From contig CAZBGI010000002.1 in NCBI GenBank assembly GCA_964491395.1, forward strand, positions 1 through 64,000: a stretch of 64,000 bases of DNA, given 5' to 3'. A model generated the notes under the pieces. The model was not told where the DNA came from. It did no database searches and saw only the letters and a list, made by a program, of their open reading frames with translations. Source of the DNA: SKVR01 sp964491395 (GTDB lineage: Bacteria > Bacteroidota > Bacteroidia > Bacteroidales > UBA7960). How positions within the stretch are numbered: the stretch's first letter is position 1; every line of letters begins with the position of its first letter. Below are positions 44,913 to 54,787 of this stretch, in pieces. The translations under genes were made by a program, and so were the position numbers.

Positions 44913-46661
44913 ATGGAAAAAAGATGGGTAGTAAAAGACCTTGCCAATGAGGAAATAACGAAAAAATTATCGGAAGCACTAAATATAGATGAAATTCTGG
45001 CCAATTTACTGGTTCAGAGAGGCGTAAAAAGCTTTGTGGAAGCAAGAGAATTTTTCCGGCCTTCGCTGGATAGTCTGCATGATCCTTTTTTGATAAAGGA
45101 CATGGATAAGGCCATTGAAAGAATAGAGCAGGCCTTGCAATCGGATGAGCGCATTATGGTTTATGGCGATTACGATGTAGACGGAACCACTGCTGTTGCT
45201 CTCACTTACGCGTTTCTGAAGGATTTTCATGACAAAATTGACTTTTATATTCCCGACAGATACAAGGAGGGATATGGTATTTCCCTGGAAGGCATCGACT
45301 TTGCAGAAAAAAACAATATATCACTGATTATCGCCCTTGACTGTGGAATCAAAGCCATTAACCAGGTTAACTATGCCGCGGCCAAAGGGATTGATTTTAT
45401 TATTTGCGATCATCACAGGCCGGGTGAAGAATTGCCCAAGGCCGTGGCAGTAATTGATCCCAAAAGGGATGACTGTTCTTTCCCCTTTAAAGAACTTTCC
45501 GGTTGTGGGTTGGGCTTTAAACTGGCCCAGGCCTATTATCAGAAAAACAGGCTGCCGTTTGAAAATCTTGAGAAATTCCTGGATCTTGTGGCTGTGAGTA
45601 TAGCTGCCGATATTGTACCCATAACGGGAGAAAACCGCATCCTTTCCTATTACGGCTTGCAAAGACTCAACATCCATCCCAGGGCAGGCTTTGAATCTAT
45701 TCTTTTTTACAGCAATATTATCCGTAAAAGCAAGACCTGTGATAAAACAGTTTTTACCCGCGAGATCAGTATAAGTGACGCGGTATTTCTCATTGGTCCG
45801 CGAATCAATGCCGCAGGACGAATCGAGAGTGGGAATGCCGCTGTTGAATTGTTGCTTTGCGAGCGAATGGGGGAAACCCATAAACTTAGCCAGAACATTA
45901 ACAACAACAATACTGAAAGACGTACCCTGGACATGGAAATTACCCGGCAGGCACTGGAAATGATTGAGAATAATCCCGAGCTGAGAGATAGCAAATCTAC
46001 CGTATTGTACAATCCTGAATGGCATAAAGGGGTTATCGGGATTGTTGCCTCCAGGCTAACTGAACACTACTACAGACCCACGGTAATTCTCACCGAATCT
46101 AACGGTGTCATTACAGGGTCAGCCCGTTCGGTAAAGAATTTTGATGTATATGATGCCATTGACGCCTGCAGCGATTATCTGGACCATTTTGGCGGGCATA
46201 AATACGCCGCGGGATTGAGTCTTAAACCTGAAAACCTGGAAGCTTTTCAGAAAGCGTTTGAACAAGCTGTGGCCGGAACCATCACCGAAAAAATGCTTAT
46301 TCCCGAGATTGAGATCGATGCTGAGCTCAGGCTGTCGCAGATTACCCCCAAATTTTTTCGCATCCTTCGTCAATTTGCCCCCCATGGCCCGGGAAACATG
46401 AGCCCGGTGTTCCTTACCCGGGGAGTGATTGATAAAAATACGGCCAGGGTTGTGGGTCAGAAGCATCTTAAAGTTACTGTTAGCCATCCCGATGAACCAG
46501 GAATAAGTTTCAGTGGTATTGCTTTTCAACAGGCCCACCATTATGATGCGGTAGTATGGGGGAAATATTTTGATATCGTGTACCAGATTGAAGAAAATGA
46601 ATGGAACGGCACCCGCAATCTGCAGCTTAACATCAAGGATATCAAAACTTACATCAAATAG
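44913..46661 (+). CDS. recJ: Single-stranded-DNA-specific exonuclease RecJ
   Basis: A 5'-3' exonuclease in recombination and mismatch repair. DHH-family motifs are visible: MVYGDYDVDGTTAVAL near residue 78, LIIALDCGI, the DHH motif in IICDHHRPG, and a later DHHA1 part with GHKYAAGLSL near residue 427. The C-terminal OB fold ends in the LQLNIKDI strand. At 582 residues it has the normal size. The trpS promoter element overlaps its end. Confidence 0.95.
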   Translation: MEKRWVVKDLANEEITKKLSEALNIDEILANLLVQRGVKSFVEAREFFRPSLDSLHDPFLIKDMDKAIERIEQALQSDERIMVYGDYDVDGTTAVALTYAFLKDFHDKIDFYIPDRYKEGYGISLEGIDFAEKNNISLIIALDCGIKAINQVNYAAAKGIDFIICDHHRPGEELPKAVAVIDPKRDDCSFPFKELSGCGLGFKLAQAYYQKNRLPFENLEKFLDLVAVSIAADIVPITGENRILSYYGLQRLNIHPRAGFESILFYSNIIRKSKTCDKTVFTREISISDAVFLIGPRINAAGRIESGNAAVELLLCERMGETHKLSQNINNNNTERRTLDMEITRQALEMIENNPELRDSKSTVLYNPEWHKGVIGIVASRLTEHYYRPTVILTESNGVITGSARSVKNFDVYDAIDACSDYLDHFGGHKYAAGLSLKPENLEAFQKAFEQAVAGTITEKMLIPEIEIDAELRLSQITPKFFRILRQFAPHGPGNMSPVFLTRGVIDKNTARVVGQKHLKVTVSHPDEPGISFSGIAFQQAHHYDAVVWGKYFDIVYQIEENEWNGTRNLQLNIKDIKTYIK

Positions 46662-46663
46662 CC

Positions 46664-46671
46664 TATCTTTG
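46664..46671 (+). promoter_or_regulatory. -7 element for trpS
   Basis: TATCTTTG three bases after the recJ stop, with a leader of about 55 bases to trpS. No -33 TTG lies at the expected place inside recJ. Confidence 0.4.
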
Positions 46672-46733
46672 CAAACTGAATTTTTTCCCCTGTTAGAAAA
46701 ACTATCAAAAACCCTATTTAGCAAAAATAATCA

Positions 46734-47729
46734 ATGGAAACAGTATTAAGTGGCATTCGATCTACCGGCAATCTGCACCTGGGAAACTATTTTGGTGCAA
46801 TAAAAAACTTTATCAAAATGCAGCACGAGCACCGCTGCTATTTCTTTATTGCAGATTATCATTCGCTTACAACACATCCCACGCCGGATGATTTGCATCA
46901 GAATGTAAAACAGGTTATGGTAGAATACCTGGCCGCCGGTATTGATCCCGAGGTGGCCACCCTTTATATTCAGAGCGATGTCCCGGAGGTTGCCGAATTG
47001 TATCTTTTGCTCAACATGAATGCTTATATGGGCGAGCTGGAGCGTTGCACAACCTTTAAGGACAAAGCACGCAAGCAGCCCGATAACATTAATGCCGGAC
47101 TTCTGACTTATCCGGTGCTTATGGCAGCCGATATTCTTATTCACCGGGCTACCAAAGTTCCCGTAGGAAAAGACCAGGAACAACATCTTGAAATGGCACG
47201 GACTTTTGGAAAACGATTCAACAGAATGTATAACAATGAGTATTTTCCCGAGCCTTATGCATTTAATTTTGGGGTTGATTTGATAAAAATCCCTGGTCTC
47301 GACGGAAGCACCAAGATGGGCAAATCAGAAGGTGAAGGCAATGCTGTATATCTGGCGGATGATCCCAAAACCATCCGGAAAAAAATCATGCGTGCCGTAA
47401 CAGACAGCGGACCCACTGTGAAAAACCAACCCAAGCCTCAGGCTATTGAAAATATCTTTAACATCATGAAAGTAGTTTCATCGGAAGATACCGTGAACTA
47501 TTTTGAAGAGAAATACAACCAGTGCGAAATCCGCTATGGCGACATGAAAAAGCAACTGGCAGAGGATGTTATTGTTTTTACTGCTCCCCTCAGGGAAAAA
47601 ATTCTTGAAATCGGTGCTGATGATGCCTATCTTAGCAAGGTGGCAAGAATGGGTGCAGAAAAAGCCCGTGAAAGTGCTGCCAAAACGGTAAAAGAGGTGC
47701 GCGAAATCATTGGGTTCAAACCTTTCTGA
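46734..47729 (+). CDS. trpS: Tryptophanyl-tRNA synthetase
   Basis: A class I synthetase that charges tRNA-Trp. The HIGH-type motif is GNLHLGNYFGA near residue 12, the KMSKS-type motif is KMGKSEG near 194, and GKDQEQHLEMAR lies between them. The 331 residues are standard. It is the housekeeping form by length and motif spacing. Confidence 0.95.
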   Translation: METVLSGIRSTGNLHLGNYFGAIKNFIKMQHEHRCYFFIADYHSLTTHPTPDDLHQNVKQVMVEYLAAGIDPEVATLYIQSDVPEVAELYLLLNMNAYMGELERCTTFKDKARKQPDNINAGLLTYPVLMAADILIHRATKVPVGKDQEQHLEMARTFGKRFNRMYNNEYFPEPYAFNFGVDLIKIPGLDGSTKMGKSEGEGNAVYLADDPKTIRKKIMRAVTDSGPTVKNQPKPQAIENIFNIMKVVSSEDTVNYFEEKYNQCEIRYGDMKKQLAEDVIVFTAPLREKILEIGADDAYLSKVARMGAEKARESAAKTVKEVREIIGFKPF

Positions 47730-47813
47730 TTGTTCAGCTTTGCCGGAAGGGAAGTCATATAATAAACATTAAAATAAATTGCACATCACATAAACATAAA
47801 AAAAACTCAACGT

Positions 47814-48146
47814 ATGAAGCCCTGGAGAGGTCTTTCTGGTATAGCATCATGGGCGATGAGACTGGCCCTGGTAGTATTTATTTACCATCGTTTTTTTGGC
47901 ATTTTCATGCAATTCCAGCTTAATGGAACAAGTTTTTGGTTTGCCGTAGGATTTCTTGTCTTTGGATTGCTCTTGCTGATCGGTGGGTTTACCAAAAATT
48001 CATTCACAGTAGTGGCAGGACTGGGTTTGCTCATTTTGTCCGTATTACAGTTGGTTACAGGCTACCAGGGATTTACGGGCACTTTTGTGCAGTGGTTGAT
48101 CATCAGCTCGATGTCTCTTTATTTTTTATCTAACGGAAACAAATAA
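47814..48146 (+). CDS. Small integral membrane protein of unknown function
   Basis: 110 residues with three to four hydrophobic segments (about residues 14-32, 38-57, 62-82 and 90-105), short loops and little charge. I do not recognise a family, although membrane proteins of the DUF2892/YgaP type have a similar size. It begins 84 bases after trpS and ends nine bases before hflX, so it probably belongs to the hflX transcript. Confidence 0.6.
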   Translation: MKPWRGLSGIASWAMRLALVVFIYHRFFGIFMQFQLNGTSFWFAVGFLVFGLLLLIGGFTKNSFTVVAGLGLLILSVLQLVTGYQGFTGTFVQWLIISSMSLYFLSNGNK

Positions 48147-48155
48147 CACCACCCT

Positions 48156-49400
48156 ATGCCAAAGAATATAATCACAGCGAAAGAGAAGGAAAAAGTTGCA
48201 TTGGTAGGAGTTATTCTTGGGCGACAGTCAGAAGAAACAGTAGACGAATACCTTGATGAACTTGAATTTCTGGTCGAAACAGCCGGAGGGGAAACCCTGA
48301 AGCGATTTACCCAGAAACTGGACAAACCCGATAAAACTACATTTGTCGGCAAAGGGAAACTCCAGGAAATAACGGAATATATTAATGAGAACGATATAGA
48401 TATTCTGATATTTGACGATGAGCTGTCTCCCTCTCAACAGCGCAATGTAGAAAGGGCCGTTAAATGCCGGGTGCTGGATCGCAGCAACCTCATTCTCGAT
48501 ATCTTTGCCCTGCGTGCCCGTTCGGCCAATGCCCGTACACAGGTTGAACTGGCACAGTACCAGTACCTCCTGCCTCGTCTTGCAGGTATGTGGACCCACC
48601 TGGAACGCCAGAAAGGGGGTATCGGACTCAAAGGTCCCGGTGAACGGGAAATCGAAACCGACCGCCGGATTGTACGCGATCGCATTGCCCTGCTCAAAAA
48701 GAAACTGGAACAGATAGACAAGCAAAAAGCAACCCAGCGTTCCAACAGGGGAAGCCTGGTAAGAGTGGCCCTGGTGGGATACACCAATGTGGGCAAATCA
48801 ACCATTATGAACAGGCTCAGCAAATCAGAAGTATTTGCCGAAGACAAACTCTTTGCCACCCTGGATACCACCGTAAGAAAAGTGGTAATAGAAACCCTTC
48901 CATTCCTCCTTTCTGATACCGTTGGGTTTATTAGAAAACTGCCCCACCACCTTATTGACTCTTTCAAGTCTACACTGGATGAGGTTAGAGAAGCAGATAT
49001 TCTGCTGCACGTGGTGGATATTTCCCATCCCAACTTTGAAGAACATATTGCCACGGTTCGGGAAACCCTCAGCGATATTCTGGGCGATGATCAGAAAGAA
49101 ACCATCATGGTTTTCAATAAAATAGATAAATACTCTTTCGTGGAAAAGGAAGAGGATGACCTCACTCCGGCCACCAAAGAAAACCTGAGTCTGGAAGATC
49201 TAAAGCAAACCTGGATGGCCCGTGAAAATGCTCCTTGTATCTTTATATCGGCCAAAGAAAAAGAGAATTTTGATGCCTTTCGAAAAATGCTTTATGAGCA
49301 TGTGCTGGCCATTCATAAAGTCAGATATCCTTATGATGTGCCTCTTTATAAGCCCTGGGGTCTGGATGATGAACCAACAGATAAGGACGGGGAGGTTTAA
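48156..49400 (+). CDS. hflX: GTPase HflX, ribosome-associated
   Basis: A translational GTPase-like protein that binds the 50S subunit and rescues stalled ribosomes under heat or antibiotic stress. The N-terminal HflX domain (about 1-190) includes FVGKGKLQEI, DELSPSQQRN, DRSNLILDIFALRA and RRGG-type GGIGLKGPGE. The G domain has GYTNVGKST (G1), DTVGF (G3) and NKID (G4). At 414 residues it is typical. Confidence 0.95.
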   Translation: MPKNIITAKEKEKVALVGVILGRQSEETVDEYLDELEFLVETAGGETLKRFTQKLDKPDKTTFVGKGKLQEITEYINENDIDILIFDDELSPSQQRNVERAVKCRVLDRSNLILDIFALRARSANARTQVELAQYQYLLPRLAGMWTHLERQKGGIGLKGPGEREIETDRRIVRDRIALLKKKLEQIDKQKATQRSNRGSLVRVALVGYTNVGKSTIMNRLSKSEVFAEDKLFATLDTTVRKVVIETLPFLLSDTVGFIRKLPHHLIDSFKSTLDEVREADILLHVVDISHPNFEEHIATVRETLSDILGDDQKETIMVFNKIDKYSFVEKEEDDLTPATKENLSLEDLKQTWMARENAPCIFISAKEKENFDAFRKMLYEHVLAIHKVRYPYDVPLYKPWGLDDEPTDKDGEV

Positions 49401-49500
49401 CTTTTAATACCCGGCAATTGTAGCATTTTTCGCCTGCTTTTAAAATAGTTTGAATCCGGACCCTGAATTGATATCCTGGCGATAGCTAAATCCAACTCCT

Positions 49501-50547
49501 ATGAAGCATAAAAACTTAATTATTCTAACCTGCAGAGACAAGTTTTTCGGGCAAACCAGAAAACCATGGACCAGCCTTGATGTTGACAGATTAGCTGATA
49601 TTATAAGGAGTAAAGGGTATGAGGTAGAATTGTATGATTTTCATGAGCTAATCAATTCAGATGCCGATATTCAGGGGCGAACCATTATTTATGCTTTTTC
49701 GCAAAAGGAAAATTACAGGGCTTATATCAATGATATTGTTTATCATCTCTCCAGGAGGAACCGGGTAATTCCTTCATACGAACTTCTCAAATGCCATGAA
49801 AACAAAGGTTACCAGGAGATTCACAAAAAAGAAGCCGGTTTGAAAAGTTTAGCGGCATCTTATTATTCATCGTATAAAGAAGTAGATTTTTCCCGTTTAA
49901 CTTACCCCCTGGTGTTGAAAACCACAAGTGGAACCAATGGAAAAGGGGTTTACCTGGTAAAGACACCTGAGGATGTACCGGCAATCATAAGGAAGCTTGT
50001 AAAAAATACAAGTGTCCTGACCCAAATTGACTTTTTCAGAAGGAAGTATTTCCGGAAGAAGAAATTCCCTGAATATCCCGGGTTTTCAGACAGGAAAGAC
50101 CTGGAGGAGTATAAAGAATACCTCAGAGAGGAGCAGAATTTTATCCTACAAGAGTATGTTCCCGGTTTAACTTTTGATTACAGGGTTCTGATAGCATTTG
50201 ATCGCTATTATGTAATGAAAAGGACTGTAAAAAAAGGGGATTTCAGAGCCAGCGGATCAAAACTTTTTAGTTTTGATACCCAACCTGATCAACGGTTATT
50301 GGATTTTGCCCGATCCGTTTTTGAAAAATTCGATTCCCCGTTTTTATCGATCGATGTAGTGTTCAACGGCAAGGATCATTTTTTAATAGAATACCAGGCA
50401 CTGCACTTTGGCATGAGTGTAGTAATGAAGTCTGCCGGCTTTTTTCAACAATTAGCAGGTTCAAACAACTGGGAGTTTACAAAAGAAAAGCCTGATGCAG
50501 AGAATCTTTTTGCCCGTACATTTGTTTCATATCTCGAGAAACAATGA
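49501..50547 (+). CDS. ATP-grasp domain protein of a surface-glycan locus
   Basis: A 348-residue RimK-like ATP-grasp protein. Signs are YPLVLKTTSGTNGKGVYLV (the nucleotide-binding strand-loop near residue 137), FILQEYVPGLTFDYRVLI, and the metal-binding end LSIDVVFNGKDHFLIEYQALHFG near residue 280. The family joins a carboxylate to an amine or other nucleophile, here perhaps to decorate a glycan. That role is inferred from the neighbouring glycosyltransferase genes. It is the first gene of the plus-strand run ending at 52757. Confidence 0.75.
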   Translation: MKHKNLIILTCRDKFFGQTRKPWTSLDVDRLADIIRSKGYEVELYDFHELINSDADIQGRTIIYAFSQKENYRAYINDIVYHLSRRNRVIPSYELLKCHENKGYQEIHKKEAGLKSLAASYYSSYKEVDFSRLTYPLVLKTTSGTNGKGVYLVKTPEDVPAIIRKLVKNTSVLTQIDFFRRKYFRKKKFPEYPGFSDRKDLEEYKEYLREEQNFILQEYVPGLTFDYRVLIAFDRYYVMKRTVKKGDFRASGSKLFSFDTQPDQRLLDFARSVFEKFDSPFLSIDVVFNGKDHFLIEYQALHFGMSVVMKSAGFFQQLAGSNNWEFTKEKPDAENLFARTFVSYLEKQ

Positions 50548-50601
50548 TACTTAAGGAAAATACCAGGTAAAATCGTAACATTTAATTTTTTAACAGCTAC
50601 C

Positions 50602-51699
50602 ATGCGTATATTATTCGTTCATTCAATAGGCAAAAATAAATACGGGGGAGGAGAACGATGGGTTGTCAATGCAGCATCCGGATTACATAACAAAGGTCAT
50701 TTTGTAAGGGTAGCAGGAAGAAAAGATTCCGTTCTGTTGAATGAGGTTTCCGGCAAAGGGGTGCAAACAGTTGTTTTCGATATCAGGAACGATATCAATA
50801 TTTTCCAGGCTTACCGGTTATCACGCTTTATTCGTAAACATCAAATTGATGTAATTATCTGTAAGAGTCGTGAACTGGCTGTTTGTGGGATGGCTGCAAA
50901 ATGGAGCGGCAATCCTGTGGTTATTCGCCGCACGGGTTCTCCTCCACCTTCCAGGAGCAAAAAACTTGCCCGGCGCACCAGGAAATTCGTAAAGGGTGTT
51001 GTTACCAATACAACGACCATAAAAGATATATACCTGAATCATGGATTTACCCAGCAGGATTTTGTAAAGGTGATATACAATGGGATGCATTTTGACGATG
51101 AGGTATCTCCTTTTGATTTTACCAAAGTATTTCCGGGGAAAACTATCGGGTTGTGCGTGGGAAGGACCGTTGGACACAAAGGTTATTTTTTTCTGATAGA
51201 TGCTTTATCAACCCTGAAACAAACTCATCCTGAATTGCTTTTTTATGTTTTGGGAGACGGCAAGGATAAAGAGCGGCTCATCAGTTATGCCCGGGAAAAG
51301 CAGGTAGATCAGATGATCCATTTTGCCGGTTACGTGCATGAGCCTGTTACTTATTACAAAGGATGTGATTTTTTCCTGCATCCCTCTTTGTACGAAGGAA
51401 TGCCCAATGCTGCCATGGAAGCCATGGCTTATGGAAAACCCGTCATCATGACCCGGGTTAACGGGGCAGACGAACTGAGTGAAAATGGCCGGTTTGCCCG
51501 TCTTATTCCTGCAGCAAATGCTCAGGCCATCAGCAATGCCGTGGCCAGAGCTCTTGAAAATAAAGTCGATTTTATGGAAATGGGTCAGAAAGCCCGCAAG
51601 ATGGTTAGAGAGAGATATGGAATGAATACCATGATTGATGAATTGGAGCATTATTTGCTAGCCCGCATGAAGCATTATGGAAAACAGGCAAAAGAGTGA
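50602..51699 (+). CDS. Glycosyltransferase family 4 protein
   Basis: A retaining GT-B glycosyltransferase. MRILFVHSIGKNKYGGGERWV (donor-side start), GLCVGRTVGHKGYFFLIDAL, the FAGYVHEPVTYYKGCDFFLHPSLYEGMPNAAMEAMAYGKPVI segment with the E-x7-E-type motif near residue 275, and PAANAQAISNAV are typical of GT4. At 365 residues it has family length. It is followed directly by the CDP-glycerol-transferase-like gene, whose ATG lies five bases after its stop. Confidence 0.85.
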   Translation: MRILFVHSIGKNKYGGGERWVVNAASGLHNKGHFVRVAGRKDSVLLNEVSGKGVQTVVFDIRNDINIFQAYRLSRFIRKHQIDVIICKSRELAVCGMAAKWSGNPVVIRRTGSPPPSRSKKLARRTRKFVKGVVTNTTTIKDIYLNHGFTQQDFVKVIYNGMHFDDEVSPFDFTKVFPGKTIGLCVGRTVGHKGYFFLIDALSTLKQTHPELLFYVLGDGKDKERLISYAREKQVDQMIHFAGYVHEPVTYYKGCDFFLHPSLYEGMPNAAMEAMAYGKPVIMTRVNGADELSENGRFARLIPAANAQAISNAVARALENKVDFMEMGQKARKMVRERYGMNTMIDELEHYLLARMKHYGKQAKE

Positions 51700-51704
51700 G
51701 GGGT

Positions 51705-52757
51705 ATGGTTTTGTCAGGTTATTTAATGAAAATTCCCTATTGGACTTACTGGCAGTTACGCCGATTGTGGGGCAAACTGGACGGTGTTGTTTTTTATGTG
51801 GAATCAGGTCATGATTATCGCATTATGGAGCATGTACTACCCTACATTGCGCCGTCTTACAAAATAGTGGCCCGTAACAAAAAGATTGCAGATAAATTAA
51901 CAGAGCAAGGAATAGAAACCTCTGTATGGCCAGCCTATCCCTCTTTTTTGATCATGGCCCGTCATGCATTTCACCGTTTCCCCGTCTCCTCCATCAAAAA
52001 AATAGGCATGCGACACGGACCCTATCACTTTAAGAGAATGATCGATGCCCGAAAATATAATGCTTTCGATCTTTTCCTGTTTACATCCCAAACAGAAGTT
52101 TCCATTGCTGTTGAAAAAGGGATTCACTGCGGCATAGCAGGTGGATATCCCCGGCTGGATGCTCTTCGTGCGGCCAATACGCCGGAGAAGCGCCATCAAT
52201 TAAAAGTAAAAACCGGGTTTGATAACGACAAAAAAAATCTGCTTTTCACCGCCACCTGGGATAAATCAGGCATGAGCGCTATTGACCTGTGGGTAAACAA
52301 TCTGCAGGAGTTGACAAAAGAGTACAATGTAATGGTGAGCCTGCATCCGGGGATGGGACAACACTATATTTCAACAGTTAAGCTCACGGAAGGTGTCCTG
52401 CTTGTGGATTCTGACGATCTGCCCGCCCATATGGTGTTGGCAGATTTTCTCATAAGTGATACCAGTTCGGTGATTGCTGAGTTTTGTGCACTTAACAAAC
52501 CCATTATCACATTCAGGGTGCCGGCTTCAGAACGCCTAACACCTGAGATACAGCAAATGATTGGTGATATATCACTGCAAATTACCGATATTGCGCAAGT
52601 GAAAGGGGCAGTGAATCAATACCTTGAACAACCGGATCTGAAAAGAAGCAACCGGGAAAAATGGAACAAAGTCATATTTGACGATCCCCATGTATCGCAT
52701 GGGGCAAGAGCAGCAGAGATTATCAATGATTTTATTGCCAGGCACCAAAAGAAATAG
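51705..52757 (+). CDS. CDP-glycerol glycerophosphotransferase-like GT-B protein
   Basis: About 350 residues that begin with a helical segment without a clear signal, followed by a GT-B-like C-terminal half: NLLFTATWDKSGM, VMVSLHPGM and VLADFLISDTSSVIAEFCALNKPII near residue 246. The last string is the strongest match to teichoic-acid glycerophosphotransferases (TagF/TagB). The ATG at 51705 is preferred to the overlapping GTG at 51696. In a Gram-negative bacterium it may transfer a polyol phosphate or a sugar to the surface glycan. The reaction is not proven. Confidence 0.65.
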   Translation: MVLSGYLMKIPYWTYWQLRRLWGKLDGVVFYVESGHDYRIMEHVLPYIAPSYKIVARNKKIADKLTEQGIETSVWPAYPSFLIMARHAFHRFPVSSIKKIGMRHGPYHFKRMIDARKYNAFDLFLFTSQTEVSIAVEKGIHCGIAGGYPRLDALRAANTPEKRHQLKVKTGFDNDKKNLLFTATWDKSGMSAIDLWVNNLQELTKEYNVMVSLHPGMGQHYISTVKLTEGVLLVDSDDLPAHMVLADFLISDTSSVIAEFCALNKPIITFRVPASERLTPEIQQMIGDISLQITDIAQVKGAVNQYLEQPDLKRSNREKWNKVIFDDPHVSHGARAAEIINDFIARHQKK

Positions 52758-52763
52758 ACCCTG

Positions 52764-54356
52764 CTATCCATTGTTCGCACAAGACCTGTTCTCTATGCGG
52801 GGTAAGATTATTCCGAAATACAGGGTGAAAAAAGTAAAAAAGGTCTGGCTCGTTTGTGAATCAATGGGGTGATTGCCAATCATGGAAACCAGCATAATAA
52901 CCAGAAAGATATTGAATGGCAGGTATTGGTAAGCCCGGGTTTTTTTGACATACATTACATACAGTGTATATAATGCCACAGAACCCACTAAGCCCAGGGT
53001 TAACAGAAACAATAAGTATTGATTATGGGGTTTCATGCGATAGTTTTCCATCTGGGAATCAATTTTCTCCAACCCGTATTCCACAGCTATGAATAAATCG
53101 CCCGTACCCCATCCCAGCCATGGTTTTTCCCGGAATGCTACTACCGAAGCCCGCCAGAGCTCTATTCGCTGGGTAAGGGTATGGCCACTGGGATTTCCCG
53201 TTTCACGATACCAGTAAACTTCCCATACGCTTTGATGCATGCGAACAATCAGGCCAGGCCAGGCTGTATAGTAATGATTGGGTACACTTCTCTCAATGGC
53301 TGCAATATCTTCCTCGTCAAGTTGCATTACTCCCTCATAATCTTTACGCAAACCCTTAGAGGAAAGGTATCGGTAAAGGGTAGCCTTTAGTTCATTGCCT
53401 ACCAGGTCAGGTCCGTCAAAATCAAGTTCACTTCTTTGATTCCAGGCCTGGCGCGCTTCCTCTTCGGCCACAAAGGAGTAAACATAATGGCCGTTTTCCC
53501 GCATTTTGTTGGTTGTGGAATGTCGGTAAGGATTCCCCCTCTCCGTGAGTTCCTGCATGCTTTCCGGGCTGGGTTTTATCTCCATACTTACCTGCCGGAA
53601 CATCCAAATAAGCGGTACAATGGAACCGATGGCAAGCGCAATAATCATTATTCCTACCATGATACGGGTTCGTAAAGCCGGAATCCTATAAATCTTTCGC
53701 AGCAACAAAAACGTAATCACCCCTCCCAGGCATAGAAGACCCGTTAATGAATGTAAAATAAAAAGGAATACAACCATCCATATGGCAATGATGTAACTGG
53801 CCCAAATAAACTTTTTGTTTCCGGTAAGCCGCAAGGTAAGCCAGGGAAGCGTAAATGCAGCCATTACCAGCATCATGCCCAGGTAAATGTGAGATACAAA
53901 GGGAGAAATATCACGGAAATTAAGGTAATTGCCGGTAATAAAAACATAGAAACCAAAAAAGGTTGTTATCAGCAAGGAAGCAAAAAAGACGTAAAGGAGC
54001 AAATGCACTTTGTACGGTGAAAGCGGACGCGAGGAAACTACCAGGAAGGTGAGGGTAAGCATGGGGAGTTTATCTTTCAAATCAGAACCAATGCCATAAC
54101 GCAAATCTTCCGACCACAACAAACCAATGACATGCAAAAGATAAAGCGATATGAAAATCAATGCCGGCTTGTTTTTCCAGAATCGCAGCGTTTTTTCTTT
54201 GTAATTGCCTTCCAGAAGCCAGTTGGCACCCAACAGAAGCTGAGTAAGACTCATCATAAAGCGCGAGGTGGGCATGGAAGCGGCTAACATACACAACAAT
54301 ACAAAGTAAATCCAATGGTGTACAGAAGGAGAAAATAAACTTTTATTCACAGGCAT
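52764..54356 (-). CDS. O-antigen ligase / polymerase (Wzy_C family) membrane protein
   Basis: About twelve membrane segments with a large periplasmic loop (residues 250-420 or so) carrying WLGWGTGD near 425, the family motif of O-antigen ligase and polymerase proteins. It joins or polymerises lipid-linked glycan on the periplasmic side. It runs convergent to the glycosyltransferases, with six bases between the stop codons, and is divergent from the GNAT gene. Ligase and polymerase cannot be told apart from sequence alone. Confidence 0.8.
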   Translation of the reverse strand: MPVNKSLFSPSVHHWIYFVLLCMLAASMPTSRFMMSLTQLLLGANWLLEGNYKEKTLRFWKNKPALIFISLYLLHVIGLLWSEDLRYGIGSDLKDKLPMLTLTFLVVSSRPLSPYKVHLLLYVFFASLLITTFFGFYVFITGNYLNFRDISPFVSHIYLGMMLVMAAFTLPWLTLRLTGNKKFIWASYIIAIWMVVFLFILHSLTGLLCLGGVITFLLLRKIYRIPALRTRIMVGIMIIALAIGSIVPLIWMFRQVSMEIKPSPESMQELTERGNPYRHSTTNKMRENGHYVYSFVAEEEARQAWNQRSELDFDGPDLVGNELKATLYRYLSSKGLRKDYEGVMQLDEEDIAAIERSVPNHYYTAWPGLIVRMHQSVWEVYWYRETGNPSGHTLTQRIELWRASVVAFREKPWLGWGTGDLFIAVEYGLEKIDSQMENYRMKPHNQYLLFLLTLGLVGSVALYTLYVMYVKKTRAYQYLPFNIFLVIMLVSMIGNHPIDSQTSQTFFTFFTLYFGIILPRIENRSCANNG

Positions 54357-54787
54357 ATATTAAGAATGTTATTGGGACGAACAAAAACATGTAACGTCAA
54401 TAAAAGATTGTAAATATACTAAGATAACTGTATGACAGGCACTATTTCAAAATGATTGTTGCCCGGTTATTGTTCCGTTCCTGTCGAAGTCATCTGGGGT
54501 ATTATCCCATCCTGCTATAAACGTTTCATTTCTACGTGATTATTTTTCCCGGCGACATCCATTTAAAACTCCGTCATGTGAAATGTTTATAGCCCAATAG
54601 GTAAAGTGGACAGCATACTATAACCTTTTCAGGTAAACGAAAGATGTTTATGATTATTCTGTATTTTTGTGGCAGTGAAAAATTTGGTGGGAAGTGTTGC
54701 AGAGGATATCCTCATCTGCGGAGCTATGAAACCCCGAAAAAGCAAATCAGCATGCACACATTCACGTGCTGAAGGAGTGTAAAAGAT
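54357..54787. other. Divergent intergenic region between the O-antigen ligase and GNAT genes
   Basis: About 430 bases without a gene. TATTTTTG at 54662-54669 is a -7 element toward the GNAT gene, with a leader of about 110 bases that contains the palindrome GAGGATATCCTC (54702-54713) inside a larger GCAGA/TCTGC hairpin. No -33 element is evident. Confidence 0.45.
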